Shown here: positions 50,973 through 59,762 of the stretch, one piece after another
How the letters are laid out: each line of letters begins with the position of its first letter
Numbering within the stretch: position 1 is the first letter of the stretch
Source of the DNA: Rosenbergiella metrosideri
GTDB lineage: Bacteria; Pseudomonadota; Gammaproteobacteria; Enterobacterales; Enterobacteriaceae
DNA length: 64,000 nucleotides
NCBI RefSeq assembly: GCF_022602565.1
Contig: NZ_JALBCV010000011.1
Location: 1 to 64,000 of the forward strand
Reading direction: 5' to 3'
Notes under the pieces: generated by a model
Database searches by the model: none
Seen by the model: the letters and a program-made list of their open reading frames with translations, nothing else
What the model was told of the DNA's origin: nothing
Program-made: the position numbers and the translations under genes

Positions 50973-51508
50973 TGGAATTTATTATGGTTTTACGTTGGGT
51001 GCTCGGTACCCTGAGTTTCTTCCTTGTCGCACCGTTAGCCTACATCCTTGCGCCATTCGTTGCGCTGTATTCGGTGATTAAGAACGACACCGCACCACGG
51101 CTGTTCTACTACCTGTTAACGCCTGATAATCCCCTGGATGGCGACAAGTACCATTTAGCACGTTGGCCGAATAACAGCGCGTGGGGTAAATGGCTACGCC
51201 GTACCGCATGGCAATGGCGCAATGTGCTGTACAACTTCCGTTATGACTTGTTAGGGGTGGATGTATGCCCGGCTCAAGCGCGTTGGTATGGTGATCAGTC
51301 CGTTAACGGTGAAGTAAGCAAGAAAGGCTGGCAGCTTGCGATCGATGAAAACTCGAATACGTTTAGTTTCTTTGCCTTCCTGGTTTATCCAGGCACTCGC
51401 CACGGTGTACGAATGTATCTTGGTTGGAAGTATAAGAACGGCCAGCGTGATACCGCAGTGAAACGCAAAATGCTCTCGTTTTGTATCAATCCCGTGTGGG
51501 GTGGGTAG
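50972..51508 (+). CDS. Phage membrane protein of unknown function, 178 aa
   Basis: Starts on the last base of Rz1. One or two hydrophobic segments (residues about 10-40) precede a soluble region (YYLLTPDNPLDGDKYHLARWPNNSAWGKW...GRRTAWQWRN). This pattern recurs in hypothetical proteins of many phages. Function unknown, though its place suggests a late role. Confidence 0.7.
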   Translation: MEFIMVLRWVLGTLSFFLVAPLAYILAPFVALYSVIKNDTAPRLFYYLLTPDNPLDGDKYHLARWPNNSAWGKWLRRTAWQWRNVLYNFRYDLLGVDVCPAQARWYGDQSVNGEVSKKGWQLAIDENSNTFSFFAFLVYPGTRHGVRMYLGWKYKNGQRDTAVKRKMLSFCINPVWGG

Positions 51509-51519
51509 GGGAGTCAAAA

Positions 51520-51540
51520 AAGGCCGCTTAATGCGGCCTT
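51520..51540. terminator. Bidirectional terminator
   Basis: AAGGCCGC and GCGGCCTT between convergent genes. A-run and T-run flanks fit termination in both directions. Confidence 0.75.
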
Positions 51541-51542
51541 AT

Positions 51543-52001
51543 TTATGCGTATTTGCGATCAATCTCTCGGCGTTGGTGCGCTATAGAGCGTCTAAGTTGC
51601 TGGTGGAGTGGTGTTTCTTCAAACGAAAGCCTACGCAAGAAGTTTACCGACTGAACATACGCGTTAAACGCTTCAAAACGTCCCTGCAGTGACAGAAAGT
51701 AAGAGCTCAGTCCTGCGTCTAACACAACGTACATATTGATAAACGTTCTGATCCCATCATCGGGGCCGTTGATGATATTCAGCATACTCAGCAATGCGCC
51801 TCGCCAGATAAAGCGATAGTGCTTATCGGTGCGCTTGTGTACGTAGAGAAAGGCTATCAGGGTGCAGAATCCAACGAAAAAAGCGTGTTGTGCTGTCATG
51901 CCTTTGAGTAAGGCATAAGGCAAAACGCTGAAAATAAGCGAGGTAAGCACCAAAGGCACCAATGACAGTACGTTTTTGACGACCAATAGAATAGTTCTCA
52001 C
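51543..52001 (-). CDS. Membrane protein, 152 aa
   Basis: Two or three hydrophobic segments (about residues 4-30, 38-55 and perhaps 66-80), then a helical C-terminus (FNAYVQSVNFLRRLSFEETPLHQQLRRSIAHQRREIDRKYA). It shares four bases with the upstream gene (start inside its end). Function unknown. Confidence 0.6.
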   Translation of the reverse strand: MRTILLVVKNVLSLVPLVLTSLIFSVLPYALLKGMTAQHAFFVGFCTLIAFLYVHKRTDKHYRFIWRGALLSMLNIINGPDDGIRTFINMYVVLDAGLSSYFLSLQGRFEAFNAYVQSVNFLRRLSFEETPLHQQLRRSIAHQRREIDRKYA

Positions 52002-52399
52002 AACGTTACCTCTTTCACGACTTCTTTATCCTTACATTGCTTTAATACGCTGATCAGCCCTGAGCTAATCGATCCGTTTCCACGCGCTCTTAGTACTGGA
52101 ATTAAGCCAGCCGGAACATAAAGCGAGGTTGATACACCTTCACGAATTTTTCGGGGTTGCCCTGCATCATTGGTGCATTGGTCGATTTTCTTCCACGTCC
52201 GGTTATGGCTCAGTGAGCTATCACCCGAATAAACGACATTACGGCCAGTTTTCACGGTGATTTTCTCTGCGAGCGACAAAAGCTCCTTGTCTTTGAAAAG
52301 CTCTTTTACGATCTGTTTTAGCTCTGCTTTGCTCGTACATCTACGCACGTTACTGCGTTGACGGCCATTCGAGTATTCGAGATAAACCGTATATTCCAT
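51998..52399 (-). CDS. Hypothetical protein, 133 aa
   Basis: ATG 52399 preferred over a TTG six bases upstream. Small basic, mixed alpha/beta protein (LEYSNGRQRSNVRRCTSKAELKQIVKEL). A C1-like operator lies directly upstream, so this two-gene unit is probably an early, repressed one. Function unknown. Confidence 0.6.
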   Translation of the reverse strand: MEYTVYLEYSNGRQRSNVRRCTSKAELKQIVKELFKDKELLSLAEKITVKTGRNVVYSGDSSLSHNRTWKKIDQCTNDAGQPRKIREGVSTSLYVPAGLIPVLRARGNGSISSGLISVLKQCKDKEVVKEVTL

Positions 52400-52409
52400 C
52401 AACAATTAC

Positions 52410-52424
52410 CTATTAGAAAATAAT
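52410..52424 (+). promoter_or_regulatory. C1-like operator
   Basis: CTATTAGAAAATAAT, close to consensus. It lies between the ATG of the 133-aa gene and a minus-strand TATAAT at about 52440. Confidence 0.6.
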
Positions 52425-52484
52425 GAGTTAAGACTTCATTATAATATAGTAAGAGAATTATTTTTTTATTATTTTTATTTGTTC

Positions 52485-52508
52485 CGCAAATCTCTAACCT
52501 CCTAAATT
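52485..52508 (+). promoter_or_regulatory. Putative late promoter (capsid operon)
   Basis: CGCAAATCTCTAACCTCC followed by TAAATT, the clearest copy of the shared pattern. 45 bases before the major capsid start. Confidence 0.65.
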
Positions 52509-52553
52509 CCTCTCTGCCAAAAGTATTATCCGCGCCCTAAATAGGGCAACAAA

Positions 52554-54263
52554 ATGAGTAACACTCAGCGCGCGCATGACCGCGCAAAAGATATTAAGAA
52601 CCGCGCCTCTGCAGTAATGGCGATGACCATTGGTGCAGTTGATTCCTCCGCTTCTCCTGAACTGCAATTAGAGCAGCTGCAAAGCTCTGTAGTTAAAAAT
52701 CCAATGTTTGAAGGCGTTGACGCGCGTTTTGGCGTAACCGTTACTGGTGCATGGACCGAAGCGTTACACAACTACAAAGCATCCCACGGTAAATACCCAT
52801 CTGTAGAAGTCCTGGCTAACGCCCATAAATCCTTGCAAAACCTGATGACCGAGAGCGTTAAAGAGTCCGGTACCATCAAAGGCCCTAATGCACCGATGTT
52901 TGAATCTGCAGCCGCAGACATGCGCACCTCTGAGGGTGTGATGAAACAAGCGATTTTCGCTGCAATGATCCTGCCGGCCGCTTTAGGCGCTGCCACCAGC
53001 GATGCGTGTACCTTTGTTCCGTGTGAGCGTGACATTGCCAAGATTTACGAACTGACCAATATCGCAGGTTCTAACTTTGGTAAGTTCCGCGCAGGTGACG
53101 AACTGAATATGCACCGCACTGGCGCGTACTCTCAGATGCGCCGCACTGAGCGTTTTGATAAAGACAACCAACCAGACGGTACTAAGAAAGACTTCACGTT
53201 TTCTTTAGCAACGTTCCTGGGTACTGATGCGCCAATCATCAAAGGTCGCTCGAAGCTGTTAGTAAACCGCCGCGTTTCTAAGAAAGACGACTCTGACGGC
53301 AACCTGTATTTCAACGATACCGATTTCAACGGCGTTCAATACCAGGCAACCGGTAAAGTTGATTACGCGAAAGGCGTTATCACTGTTTCTTTCAACACTG
53401 CGCCAGCAGCCGGCACTGAGTTAGCCGCACAGATTGAGATCAACGTTGAAGGGAAAGCAGACCTTATCCCGGTTATTAACCAGACCATGCGCGAGTATGA
53501 GGTTAGCCCGTCACAGTACATCTTAGCGTCTGAGCATACCGTTCAGTCTGCGTCTGATTTACAACGTGAATTCGGCTTAAACCTGCAATCTCAGCAATTC
53601 CAGGCGATGACTCAATGGTTATCCCACGAAACTGACATGGCGCGTTTACGCACCCTGGTTTTCCATACCATCCCGAACTTCTCACGCGAATTTGACGTGG
53701 CACTGCCAGAAGGGCAGACCTACGAAAGTTGGGTGGGGATCATGAGCCACGCGGTTAACCGCCTGAGCACCGAAATGCTGAACCGTAACAAAGAGTCAGG
53801 CATCCGTGGTGGCTTTGCTGGTGGCGATGCAGCGAACTATTTACGTTCACTGCCTTCTAGCGTGTTCCAGAAAGACCCTAACTACGTCCAATCTCCATAC
53901 GTCCAGTACATCGGTACGTTATTTAACACCATTCGTATCTACGAAGTGCCGAACCCTGCTTGTGAGTCTCTGCAAGCTGATGGCTTGGATTTTCAACCAT
54001 ACGACATCTACTTCTACGGTCGCGGCGACAGCATCGGTAAAGCTGGCCTGATCGCAGGTGATGCCGTTCCTGCAATGCCGTTTGTTCACCCAACCGACAA
54101 AAACCTTGTTAACCGCACAACCATTTGGGGCTCCGCGCTTAACGAAATTCACCCACGCGGCGGTGAGAACTACTTCTCTCGTTTACGTCTGACCAACTCC
54201 AAAGTTGGCTCGTTCGACATGCTTACCGGCAAGCCAATCGAGGCAGCAGTCGCGGGAAAGTGA
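52554..54263 (+). CDS. Major capsid protein candidate
   Basis: 569 aa, a single large gene behind the best late promoter and before the tail sheath. The length, the N-terminal helical region likely to be cleaved, and the globular remainder fit the capsid protein slot. P1 gp23 is of similar size and lies next to the sheath gene gp22, as here. No signature motif proves it, so the call rests on position, size and the sheath neighbour. Confidence 0.65.
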   Translation: MSNTQRAHDRAKDIKNRASAVMAMTIGAVDSSASPELQLEQLQSSVVKNPMFEGVDARFGVTVTGAWTEALHNYKASHGKYPSVEVLANAHKSLQNLMTESVKESGTIKGPNAPMFESAAADMRTSEGVMKQAIFAAMILPAALGAATSDACTFVPCERDIAKIYELTNIAGSNFGKFRAGDELNMHRTGAYSQMRRTERFDKDNQPDGTKKDFTFSLATFLGTDAPIIKGRSKLLVNRRVSKKDDSDGNLYFNDTDFNGVQYQATGKVDYAKGVITVSFNTAPAAGTELAAQIEINVEGKADLIPVINQTMREYEVSPSQYILASEHTVQSASDLQREFGLNLQSQQFQAMTQWLSHETDMARLRTLVFHTIPNFSREFDVALPEGQTYESWVGIMSHAVNRLSTEMLNRNKESGIRGGFAGGDAANYLRSLPSSVFQKDPNYVQSPYVQYIGTLFNTIRIYEVPNPACESLQADGLDFQPYDIYFYGRGDSIGKAGLIAGDAVPAMPFVHPTDKNLVNRTTIWGSALNEIHPRGGENYFSRLRLTNSKVGSFDMLTGKPIEAAVAGK

Positions 54264-54478
54264 AGTCGGTAGACGCGCAATCGTCTACCGATAACAGCGC
54301 TCAGGTCGCCGCAGCTCAGGCGCAAGCCGATGCAGACGCCGCAGCCAAAGCGCAAGCCGAAGCTGACGCAGCAGCAGCCCAGGCGAAAGCAGATGCGAAG
54401 GCTAAGGCTGACGCAAAAGCTAAGGCAGATGAGCAAGCTCAAGCCGATGCCGCAGCAAAAGAAACTGACGCTAAATAA
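54260..54478 (+). CDS. Ala/Lys/Asp-rich coiled-coil protein, 72 aa
   Basis: GTG start overlapping the capsid stop by four bases (GTGA), in another frame. Almost all Ala, Asp, Lys and Gln in heptad-like repeats (AQADADAAAKAQAEADAAAA, then AKADAKAKADAK), like a single long helix. It could be a capsid-associated or scaffold protein or a tail of the capsid protein made by a ribosomal slip. No family. Confidence 0.5.
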   Translation: MKSVDAQSSTDNSAQVAAAQAQADADAAAKAQAEADAAAAQAKADAKAKADAKAKADEQAQADAAAKETDAK

Positions 54479-54496
54479 CGTCAATCCTTACTAATA

Positions 54497-54520
54497 AGCG
54501 CCCCACGGGGCGCGTTTTAG
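54497..54520 (+). terminator. Terminator-like hairpin
   Basis: GCGCCCC and GGGGCGC pair around AC, followed by GTTTT, ahead of the sheath gene. It may lower expression of downstream genes relative to the capsid. Confidence 0.65.
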
Positions 54521-54529
54521 GAACAAGAA

Positions 54530-56119
54530 ATGAAAAAAATTAGTTTTGCGATGGGGTCAGCAGCCGGCATTGCAATAAATGAAGTTAACGCCAACGCAAC
54601 CGGTAGTGTTGGCGCTGGTGGCGCGAGCTCCTTTGCAGGTTTAGTCCTGTCAACGCGAGGTGGTATCAACCGCGTTTTGAGCCTGACCGCTGACAACTTC
54701 ACTAGCGTATTAGGTAAAGCATTGCACCCTCGTACTGGCGCGGCATTTGAGCCATACCGCCACGTACAAACTGCCGTGTTAGGTGGCAACGGTAACGTTG
54801 TGCGCGTACCAGCACCAGGCATGATGATCCCTGCGATTACGCTGCAGATGTTAGCCAGTGATGACGCACAGGGAACGACCTTCAAAGTATCGAATACCGC
54901 GTTTGCTGCAGGTTCCACCCCTACAGTGCCAGCTGGTTCATTCGGTCTGATTTACGTTGATGACGGCGACGCATCCGTTAACCGTAAAGTGCAGATCGTG
55001 CCAGACACCCAAAACACCGCGTTATACGACTTAAATCTAGTCGAAACGGGCAGTGATGGCGTTGATGTGCTTGTAGAGTCATTACAGGTTTCGTTCGATC
55101 CAGAAGTACAAAACGATATGGGGCAAACCGCCTTTATTAGTGCTGCATTAGAGAATAACAACTCACGTTTACGTGCGGTGCTAACTTCTGATGCCCTGGC
55201 GCAATCACTTAAAGCGACTGTGACCTCCGATTACATTCCGTTTATTGGTGGTACTGACGGTGATTTCACCAAGGTTTCTTCTAACGACTACGCCAAAGCG
55301 TTAGCCGTCCTGAAAAAGTCACAAGCAAACTTTACCGCGATTCTTGCGCTAGGGTGCTATGACGCACCAACGCTTATCGCCCTGACCCAATACGCTGCAG
55401 ATTGCCGTGTCGATATGTTCTATGACGTGAAAGGCGCGCAAAACTCTACTGATGCAATCAAAGAAGCGAAAAGCCACAACCTAGGCGGCCAGCACGTTGC
55501 CGCGCGCTACTACTTCCCATACAGCGCGATGGATAGCTACAGCAGCACTAACGTTGTTTACGGTATCAGCTGTGATGCGTTCGTGGCGAAAGCTAAAGGC
55601 GTAGCCCTGGTCAATGACGTAGGCGGCTGGCACTACTCACCGGCTGGTACCTCTCGTGGCGTCCTGAACCGCTCAGGTATTTCCGTGCTACCGAACCTAG
55701 ACGAAGTAGACATGGAAGCAATGTACACCGCGCGTATTAACTGCGTCTCCGTTACCCGTGATGGCTCTGTTTACATTGATGACTCTCTGACGACCTACGG
55801 TAAAGAAAACTACCTACGCCTACAGCACATTAGTTCGCTAATGAACGCTATCGGCCGTGATTTCTACGCTATTGCTGGCGACTTGAAGCACGAGCCAGAT
55901 GGTATCACTCAAACCGGCCTCGCTTCCGCGATGACTAACCTTCTTGAGCGTTATTACGCAGCAGGAGCATTGGTTACACCACGCGATGCAAGCCAGGGCA
56001 AAGAGCCGTTTATCGTCAATGTGCAGCAGCTAGACATTGATAAATGGCAAGTCACTTGGTCTGTCTGTCCGACCGGCACCAGCCGCCGCATTGTCGGTGT
56101 TCCAGTTCTACTGCGTTAA
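54530..56119 (+). CDS. Contractile tail sheath protein
   Basis: 529 aa. Tail sheath plan: N-terminal FAGLVLSTRGGINRVLSLTADNFTSVLG, a central insertion, and the C-terminal GKEPFIVNVQQLDIDKWQVTWSVCPTGTSRRIVGVPVLL typical of sheath monomers that contact neighbours. It defines a contractile (myovirus) tail. In P1 the sheath is gp22, next to the capsid gene. Confidence 0.8.
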   Translation: MKKISFAMGSAAGIAINEVNANATGSVGAGGASSFAGLVLSTRGGINRVLSLTADNFTSVLGKALHPRTGAAFEPYRHVQTAVLGGNGNVVRVPAPGMMIPAITLQMLASDDAQGTTFKVSNTAFAAGSTPTVPAGSFGLIYVDDGDASVNRKVQIVPDTQNTALYDLNLVETGSDGVDVLVESLQVSFDPEVQNDMGQTAFISAALENNNSRLRAVLTSDALAQSLKATVTSDYIPFIGGTDGDFTKVSSNDYAKALAVLKKSQANFTAILALGCYDAPTLIALTQYAADCRVDMFYDVKGAQNSTDAIKEAKSHNLGGQHVAARYYFPYSAMDSYSSTNVVYGISCDAFVAKAKGVALVNDVGGWHYSPAGTSRGVLNRSGISVLPNLDEVDMEAMYTARINCVSVTRDGSVYIDDSLTTYGKENYLRLQHISSLMNAIGRDFYAIAGDLKHEPDGITQTGLASAMTNLLERYYAAGALVTPRDASQGKEPFIVNVQQLDIDKWQVTWSVCPTGTSRRIVGVPVLLR

Positions 56120-56131
56120 GAGGACGCTTAA

Positions 56132-56884
56132 ATGAAAAATCAAAATATCGGCCTGATGGGCCTATCTATGGCGGCGTTCGGTAGCGCCACCGCACAAGCA
56201 ATGCTTGAGTCTGCCGGGTCTAAAAAAGACGCAGCGGCGAAGGAAGATCCGAAGAAGGGCGAGCCAGAAGTAGACGACAAGAATACCAAGGCGAGTAAGA
56301 AGAAAAAGGCAATCTTTGAAGCTGTTGAAGCGCGCGCCGCGCAAGATTCTCGCGCACTGGCCGCGTCCTTGGTTACTGGTTGGGCGACTGATGGCTCACC
56401 GGATGCAGATGATTTTGACGCCTTAGCTATCAACATGGCCGGTTTAGGTGACATTGACGAGGACACCGACCTGACTGATGACCAGGTAGATGCCTACAAC
56501 GATGCGCTAAGCGCACTGGCTGACGCTGCGGTATCGCTTGGCGCTGGCCAAGACGATGTAACGAGCATGATCAATGACGAGGACGATGACGCTGCAGAGC
56601 GCGTTTATGACGCAATCAACGCGAACGTATCCCCTGATGACTCTGACGATGCCGTTGCTGAGTATTCCGTGGCTGATGGTGCAGACGATGACGCAATGTT
56701 TGAGTCCACTATCAAAGTTGTTCGTAACGGTGTCGTAACGCTGATCAAAAAGCGCCTACGCCCACGCCGCATGACCTCACTACAGAAAGCAGCATTGCGC
56801 AAAGCCCAAAGCAAAGCGCATAGCTCAAGCGGAAAAATGGCGTTTCGCCGTTCCATGAAGCTGCGCGCTAAACGCGGCTTGTAA
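56132..56884 (+). CDS. Acidic structural protein with basic C-terminus, 250 aa
   Basis: Very acidic centre (DDEDDDAAE) and a basic end (RRMTSLQKAALRKAQSKAHSSSGKMAFRRSMKLRAKRGL) that resembles the tail seen in structural proteins of many phages. Probable scaffold or head/tail assembly protein. In P1 the gene after the sheath is 21. Confidence 0.6.
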   Translation: MKNQNIGLMGLSMAAFGSATAQAMLESAGSKKDAAAKEDPKKGEPEVDDKNTKASKKKKAIFEAVEARAAQDSRALAASLVTGWATDGSPDADDFDALAINMAGLGDIDEDTDLTDDQVDAYNDALSALADAAVSLGAGQDDVTSMINDEDDDAAERVYDAINANVSPDDSDDAVAEYSVADGADDDAMFESTIKVVRNGVVTLIKKRLRPRRMTSLQKAALRKAQSKAHSSSGKMAFRRSMKLRAKRGL

Positions 56885-56927
56885 CTGGACATTCCACCAG
56901 CTGCGGCTGGTGGATTAAGGGAACGTT

Positions 56928-57518
56928 ATGTTTTGTGGCGCAATTATGCCGGATGGGATTAGCCCCTATCTAAAAGTCTATTTCACGTCTGATACAGACA
57001 TGGTTGTCGGCTATTTAGGGCAGGGGTCCAGTGCCAACATTTCCGCGCAGTGGGAATCGCCATTTGAAAACGCGAGCGTAGGCGGTGTCACCGGCGCAAT
57101 TACCCAATACGGCCAACAAGCCGCAGGTGGTGCGCAAGTCTTCACGGGCTACACCTCTAAATCGTCTTTTGAGTCTCGTCTTGTGTGGGGGGGGCAGATG
57201 CCGCCTGAATTCACGATTGTTGTTGATCTCATGGCAACGATTAACGCGCAAGTCGAAGTCAACGCGGCGATAACCACGCTCCTGCAGATGGCGTCACCTC
57301 AACTCAACAACCTAACACCTATGGGACGTCCACCAGCAACCGTAACGCTCGATATAGGGCGGCGATTAAAGCTGATGGACGTAGTGATCAAAGACGTCAG
57401 TTACGAGCTCGATGCACCGCGTACCGCTGATGGGTTTTACACCCATAACAAGGTGACGCTGCAGTGCTCAGGTGACGGGATGATCAACAAATCTGATATT
57501 CCATCAATGTTTATTTAG
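56928..57518 (+). CDS. Putative tail/baseplate protein, 196 aa
   Basis: Start ATG 56928 after GGGAAC. Beta-rich (LKVYFTSDTDMVVGYLGQGSSANISAQW) with no recognised family. It lies in the sheath-tube operon and is probably a tail component; P1 has pmgG in this position. Confidence 0.55.
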   Translation: MFCGAIMPDGISPYLKVYFTSDTDMVVGYLGQGSSANISAQWESPFENASVGGVTGAITQYGQQAAGGAQVFTGYTSKSSFESRLVWGGQMPPEFTIVVDLMATINAQVEVNAAITTLLQMASPQLNNLTPMGRPPATVTLDIGRRLKLMDVVIKDVSYELDAPRTADGFYTHNKVTLQCSGDGMINKSDIPSMFI

Positions 57519-57529
57519 GAAAAAATATT

Positions 57530-58021
57530 ATGAGCGGTTTCGCTAACTCAAAGCCTAACATGAGCTTTTTAAAACAACGCCTTAACCAAAACATCGCAGC
57601 CGGTGAGAAACTTATCTCTGCCGAATACTGGATGACCATTAAGGGCTATGAAAATATCTCCGTACTGATCCGCACGACTCAGTTACCAGAAATGACGCGT
57701 GAAGACGTTGAAGACGTAGGCCCAGGAGGCTTGAAGTTCAACCAACACGGCGTTATGCGCAACTCAGGTGAATTCCAAGTTAGCTGTGTTGAAACTATCG
57801 AAGGGGATGTGTTCAAGGCGGTCCGTGAGTGGGTCCGTGAAAAGAAATACTTGGACATTACTATCTCTGCAGCGTCCGAGTCTAAAGGCGGCGAAAGCGG
57901 CGGTATTACTCGTTCATTCACCCACTGTAAAATTTACTGTGATGCGGTTGATTTCTCGTATGAGGATGTCACAGCTGCAGTACGTCCAAGCCTACGTGTA
58001 GTCTACAGCTGGGCTGAATAA
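57530..58021 (+). CDS. Tail tube protein candidate, 163 aa
   Basis: Beta-rich fold with tail-tube features (RTTQLPEMTREDVEDVGPGGLKFNQHG, FQVSCVETIEGDVFKAVREWV, VRPSLRVVYSWAE). It follows the sheath genes, as tubes usually do. The P1 gene order suggests bplB as a possible counterpart instead. No single motif decides. Confidence 0.55.
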   Translation: MSGFANSKPNMSFLKQRLNQNIAAGEKLISAEYWMTIKGYENISVLIRTTQLPEMTREDVEDVGPGGLKFNQHGVMRNSGEFQVSCVETIEGDVFKAVREWVREKKYLDITISAASESKGGESGGITRSFTHCKIYCDAVDFSYEDVTAAVRPSLRVVYSWAE

Positions 58022-58023
58022 TT

Positions 58024-58578
58024 ATGACGCCAGCAAAGTTACTTGAAGGTGTAAAAAACCGCTTCAAGCCGCTATTAGTGAGGGAGCCTGATACACAACA
58101 GGCGCTTTTGCGTAAAGCGCTTGCAGCCTATCAAGACCGCGCTGGCGTTATGAAGGTAACTAAACTTGGCAAGGAGGACGTCACAAGCGTTGCCTTGCCA
58201 GGTGACTTCTTAGCGCTTATCCATGTTGCAGACTCAAACGGTGGGCTTGTCTATGCTGATCCGATAGGCAGCACGGTAGAAATTGATTTAATGGGCCGCG
58301 AGCGGTTTCCGTTACGGATATACTATTTTGCGAATCTGCGTGATTCTGACCACGATAGCTACGAGTTACCGGCTGATGCCGTTGGCATGATTGAGGACTA
58401 TCTTGAAGCGTTGATAGCGGTTCAGAATACCGACCGGCAACGCCGTGTTGAAATTAGCGGTAAGTTTGATGCAAGCAACCTTCCTGATGAATCCACACTC
58501 CACCAGCGCGTTATTGACCTAGAGGATAAGATGGCCGCGAACCGGGCAATTATCCCAGGCGCAACATTAGTGCCATAA
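58024..58578 (+). CDS. Putative head/neck or tail-completion protein, 184 aa
   Basis: Starts two bases after the tube candidate. Alpha/beta protein; the acidic ELPADAVGMIEDYLEALIAVQNTDRQRR and YQDRAGVMKVTKL blocks are seen in tail-head joining proteins, but I cannot name a family. Position in the structural operon supports a connector role. Confidence 0.55.
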   Translation: MTPAKLLEGVKNRFKPLLVREPDTQQALLRKALAAYQDRAGVMKVTKLGKEDVTSVALPGDFLALIHVADSNGGLVYADPIGSTVEIDLMGRERFPLRIYYFANLRDSDHDSYELPADAVGMIEDYLEALIAVQNTDRQRRVEISGKFDASNLPDESTLHQRVIDLEDKMAANRAIIPGATLVP

Positions 58579-58587
58579 GGGGGTAGG

Positions 58588-59331
58588 GTGGGTTACTTTT
58601 CAAGCTTTGTTAGTACCTTTGGCAATACCGTTAAAAACGAGGTGCAAAGCACGATCCGCACGGCGGCTCAAGATGCCGTATCGCGCGTGTCCTCGCGTAT
58701 GTACTCAGACTTTAGCGGCGCTGTCTTCAAAGGCTTAAACACCGAGCTAACCAACGCTAAATCCATCGTGGCGCAAGCCATGCGCATACGCTACGCACAA
58801 GGCTGGCAGTGGAATATTGAGATCGAGGGCTTTGCAGGGTTGGATATGTACGTTAAGGACATAACCTATGGCTTTGGCAACATCGAGACAGAAAACACGC
58901 TGATTGGTAGCGTTGAGTTCAACAAGCCAACTCATGCAACGGCCGGTACCTTAACCGTTACAGTTCGAGACAACGAAAAGAGGGAAGTGCGCAACTGGTT
59001 CTTAGAACGCAAGCGGCGTGTAACCAATTCTGACGGGACTTTGAATCTGCCTAAGCAATACCTGATGAAAGCGCGTATTTACAGTGTTGACCAGGACGGG
59101 AAGCAAACGCTACTCGAAACGGTTGATGTGTTCCCTACGCAATTTGGGGAGGTATCTTTTGCGCGCGATCAGATAACCGAGTTTAGTTATTACCCGTTAA
59201 CCTTTGTTCGCTACTCGTCTGCAGAGAGTAACTTGGTCGGCATGGCGACTAACCTTGTTGAAGGTCAAATTACTGGCGCGGTAAGTGGAGCGGTAAGCAG
59301 CGGAATAGGGAAGATAGGCAGTCTATTCTGA
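58588..59331 (+). CDS. Putative tail-tube-associated protein, 247 aa (GTG start)
   Basis: GTG 58588 preceded by GGGGGTAGG. Residues about 70-230 have an antiparallel beta fold (GWQWNIEIEGFAGLDMYVKDITYGFGNIETENTLIGSVEF) similar to tail tube/initiator (gp19/gp54-like) proteins. It is last in the operon and is followed by a terminator. Confidence 0.6.
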   Translation: MGYFSSFVSTFGNTVKNEVQSTIRTAAQDAVSRVSSRMYSDFSGAVFKGLNTELTNAKSIVAQAMRIRYAQGWQWNIEIEGFAGLDMYVKDITYGFGNIETENTLIGSVEFNKPTHATAGTLTVTVRDNEKREVRNWFLERKRRVTNSDGTLNLPKQYLMKARIYSVDQDGKQTLLETVDVFPTQFGEVSFARDQITEFSYYPLTFVRYSSAESNLVGMATNLVEGQITGAVSGAVSSGIGKIGSLF

Positions 59332-59348
59332 TGGCTGGCCACAATCAT

Positions 59349-59384
59349 AAAACGCGTTGGGTTTCGGCTCAGCGCGTTTTTTAT
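59349..59384 (+). terminator. Rho-independent terminator
   Basis: AAAACGCG and CGCGTTTT pair across a 16-base loop, followed by T residues. It ends the capsid-tail operon. Confidence 0.75.
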
Positions 59385-59762
59385 GGGTGATACGCGGTGT
59401 AAGAAAAACGGTCACTTTCATGCAAAAGGTGTGTCACAACATGCAAATGGTGTGTCGCGTTATGCGTAACGGCCAATAAATACACAAAAAAAGCATAAGG
59501 CAGGGGGTGGCTTTCACTTTTTTGGGCGATATTTGTACGACTTGCATGTTACTACCCACTTTTTAAAGTAGCCTCGATGTTAGCTGGTTCATGGCAGGTG
59601 TTAGTCAAAGACCGGTAATCAACGACTTTTCGTTAGTCTATTCATGGAAAAGAACAATAAATACGCAGATTTTGAGTAAGTATCAACCTATACATACCCT
59701 TTACCATGAATAGGCTAACACTCACCATGAATAGACTAACACTCACCATGAATAGACTAACG
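59385..59762. repeat. Iterons and repeats at the 3' side of repA
   Basis: Three iterons ACCATGAATAGRCTAAC at 59703, 59724 and 59745 (21 bp apart) plus an inverted copy at 59632..59647. Before them, ATGCAAA(A/T)GGTGTGTC is repeated twice (about 59420 and 59441). This is the equivalent of P1 incA, used to limit copy number by titrating RepA. Confidence 0.75.
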
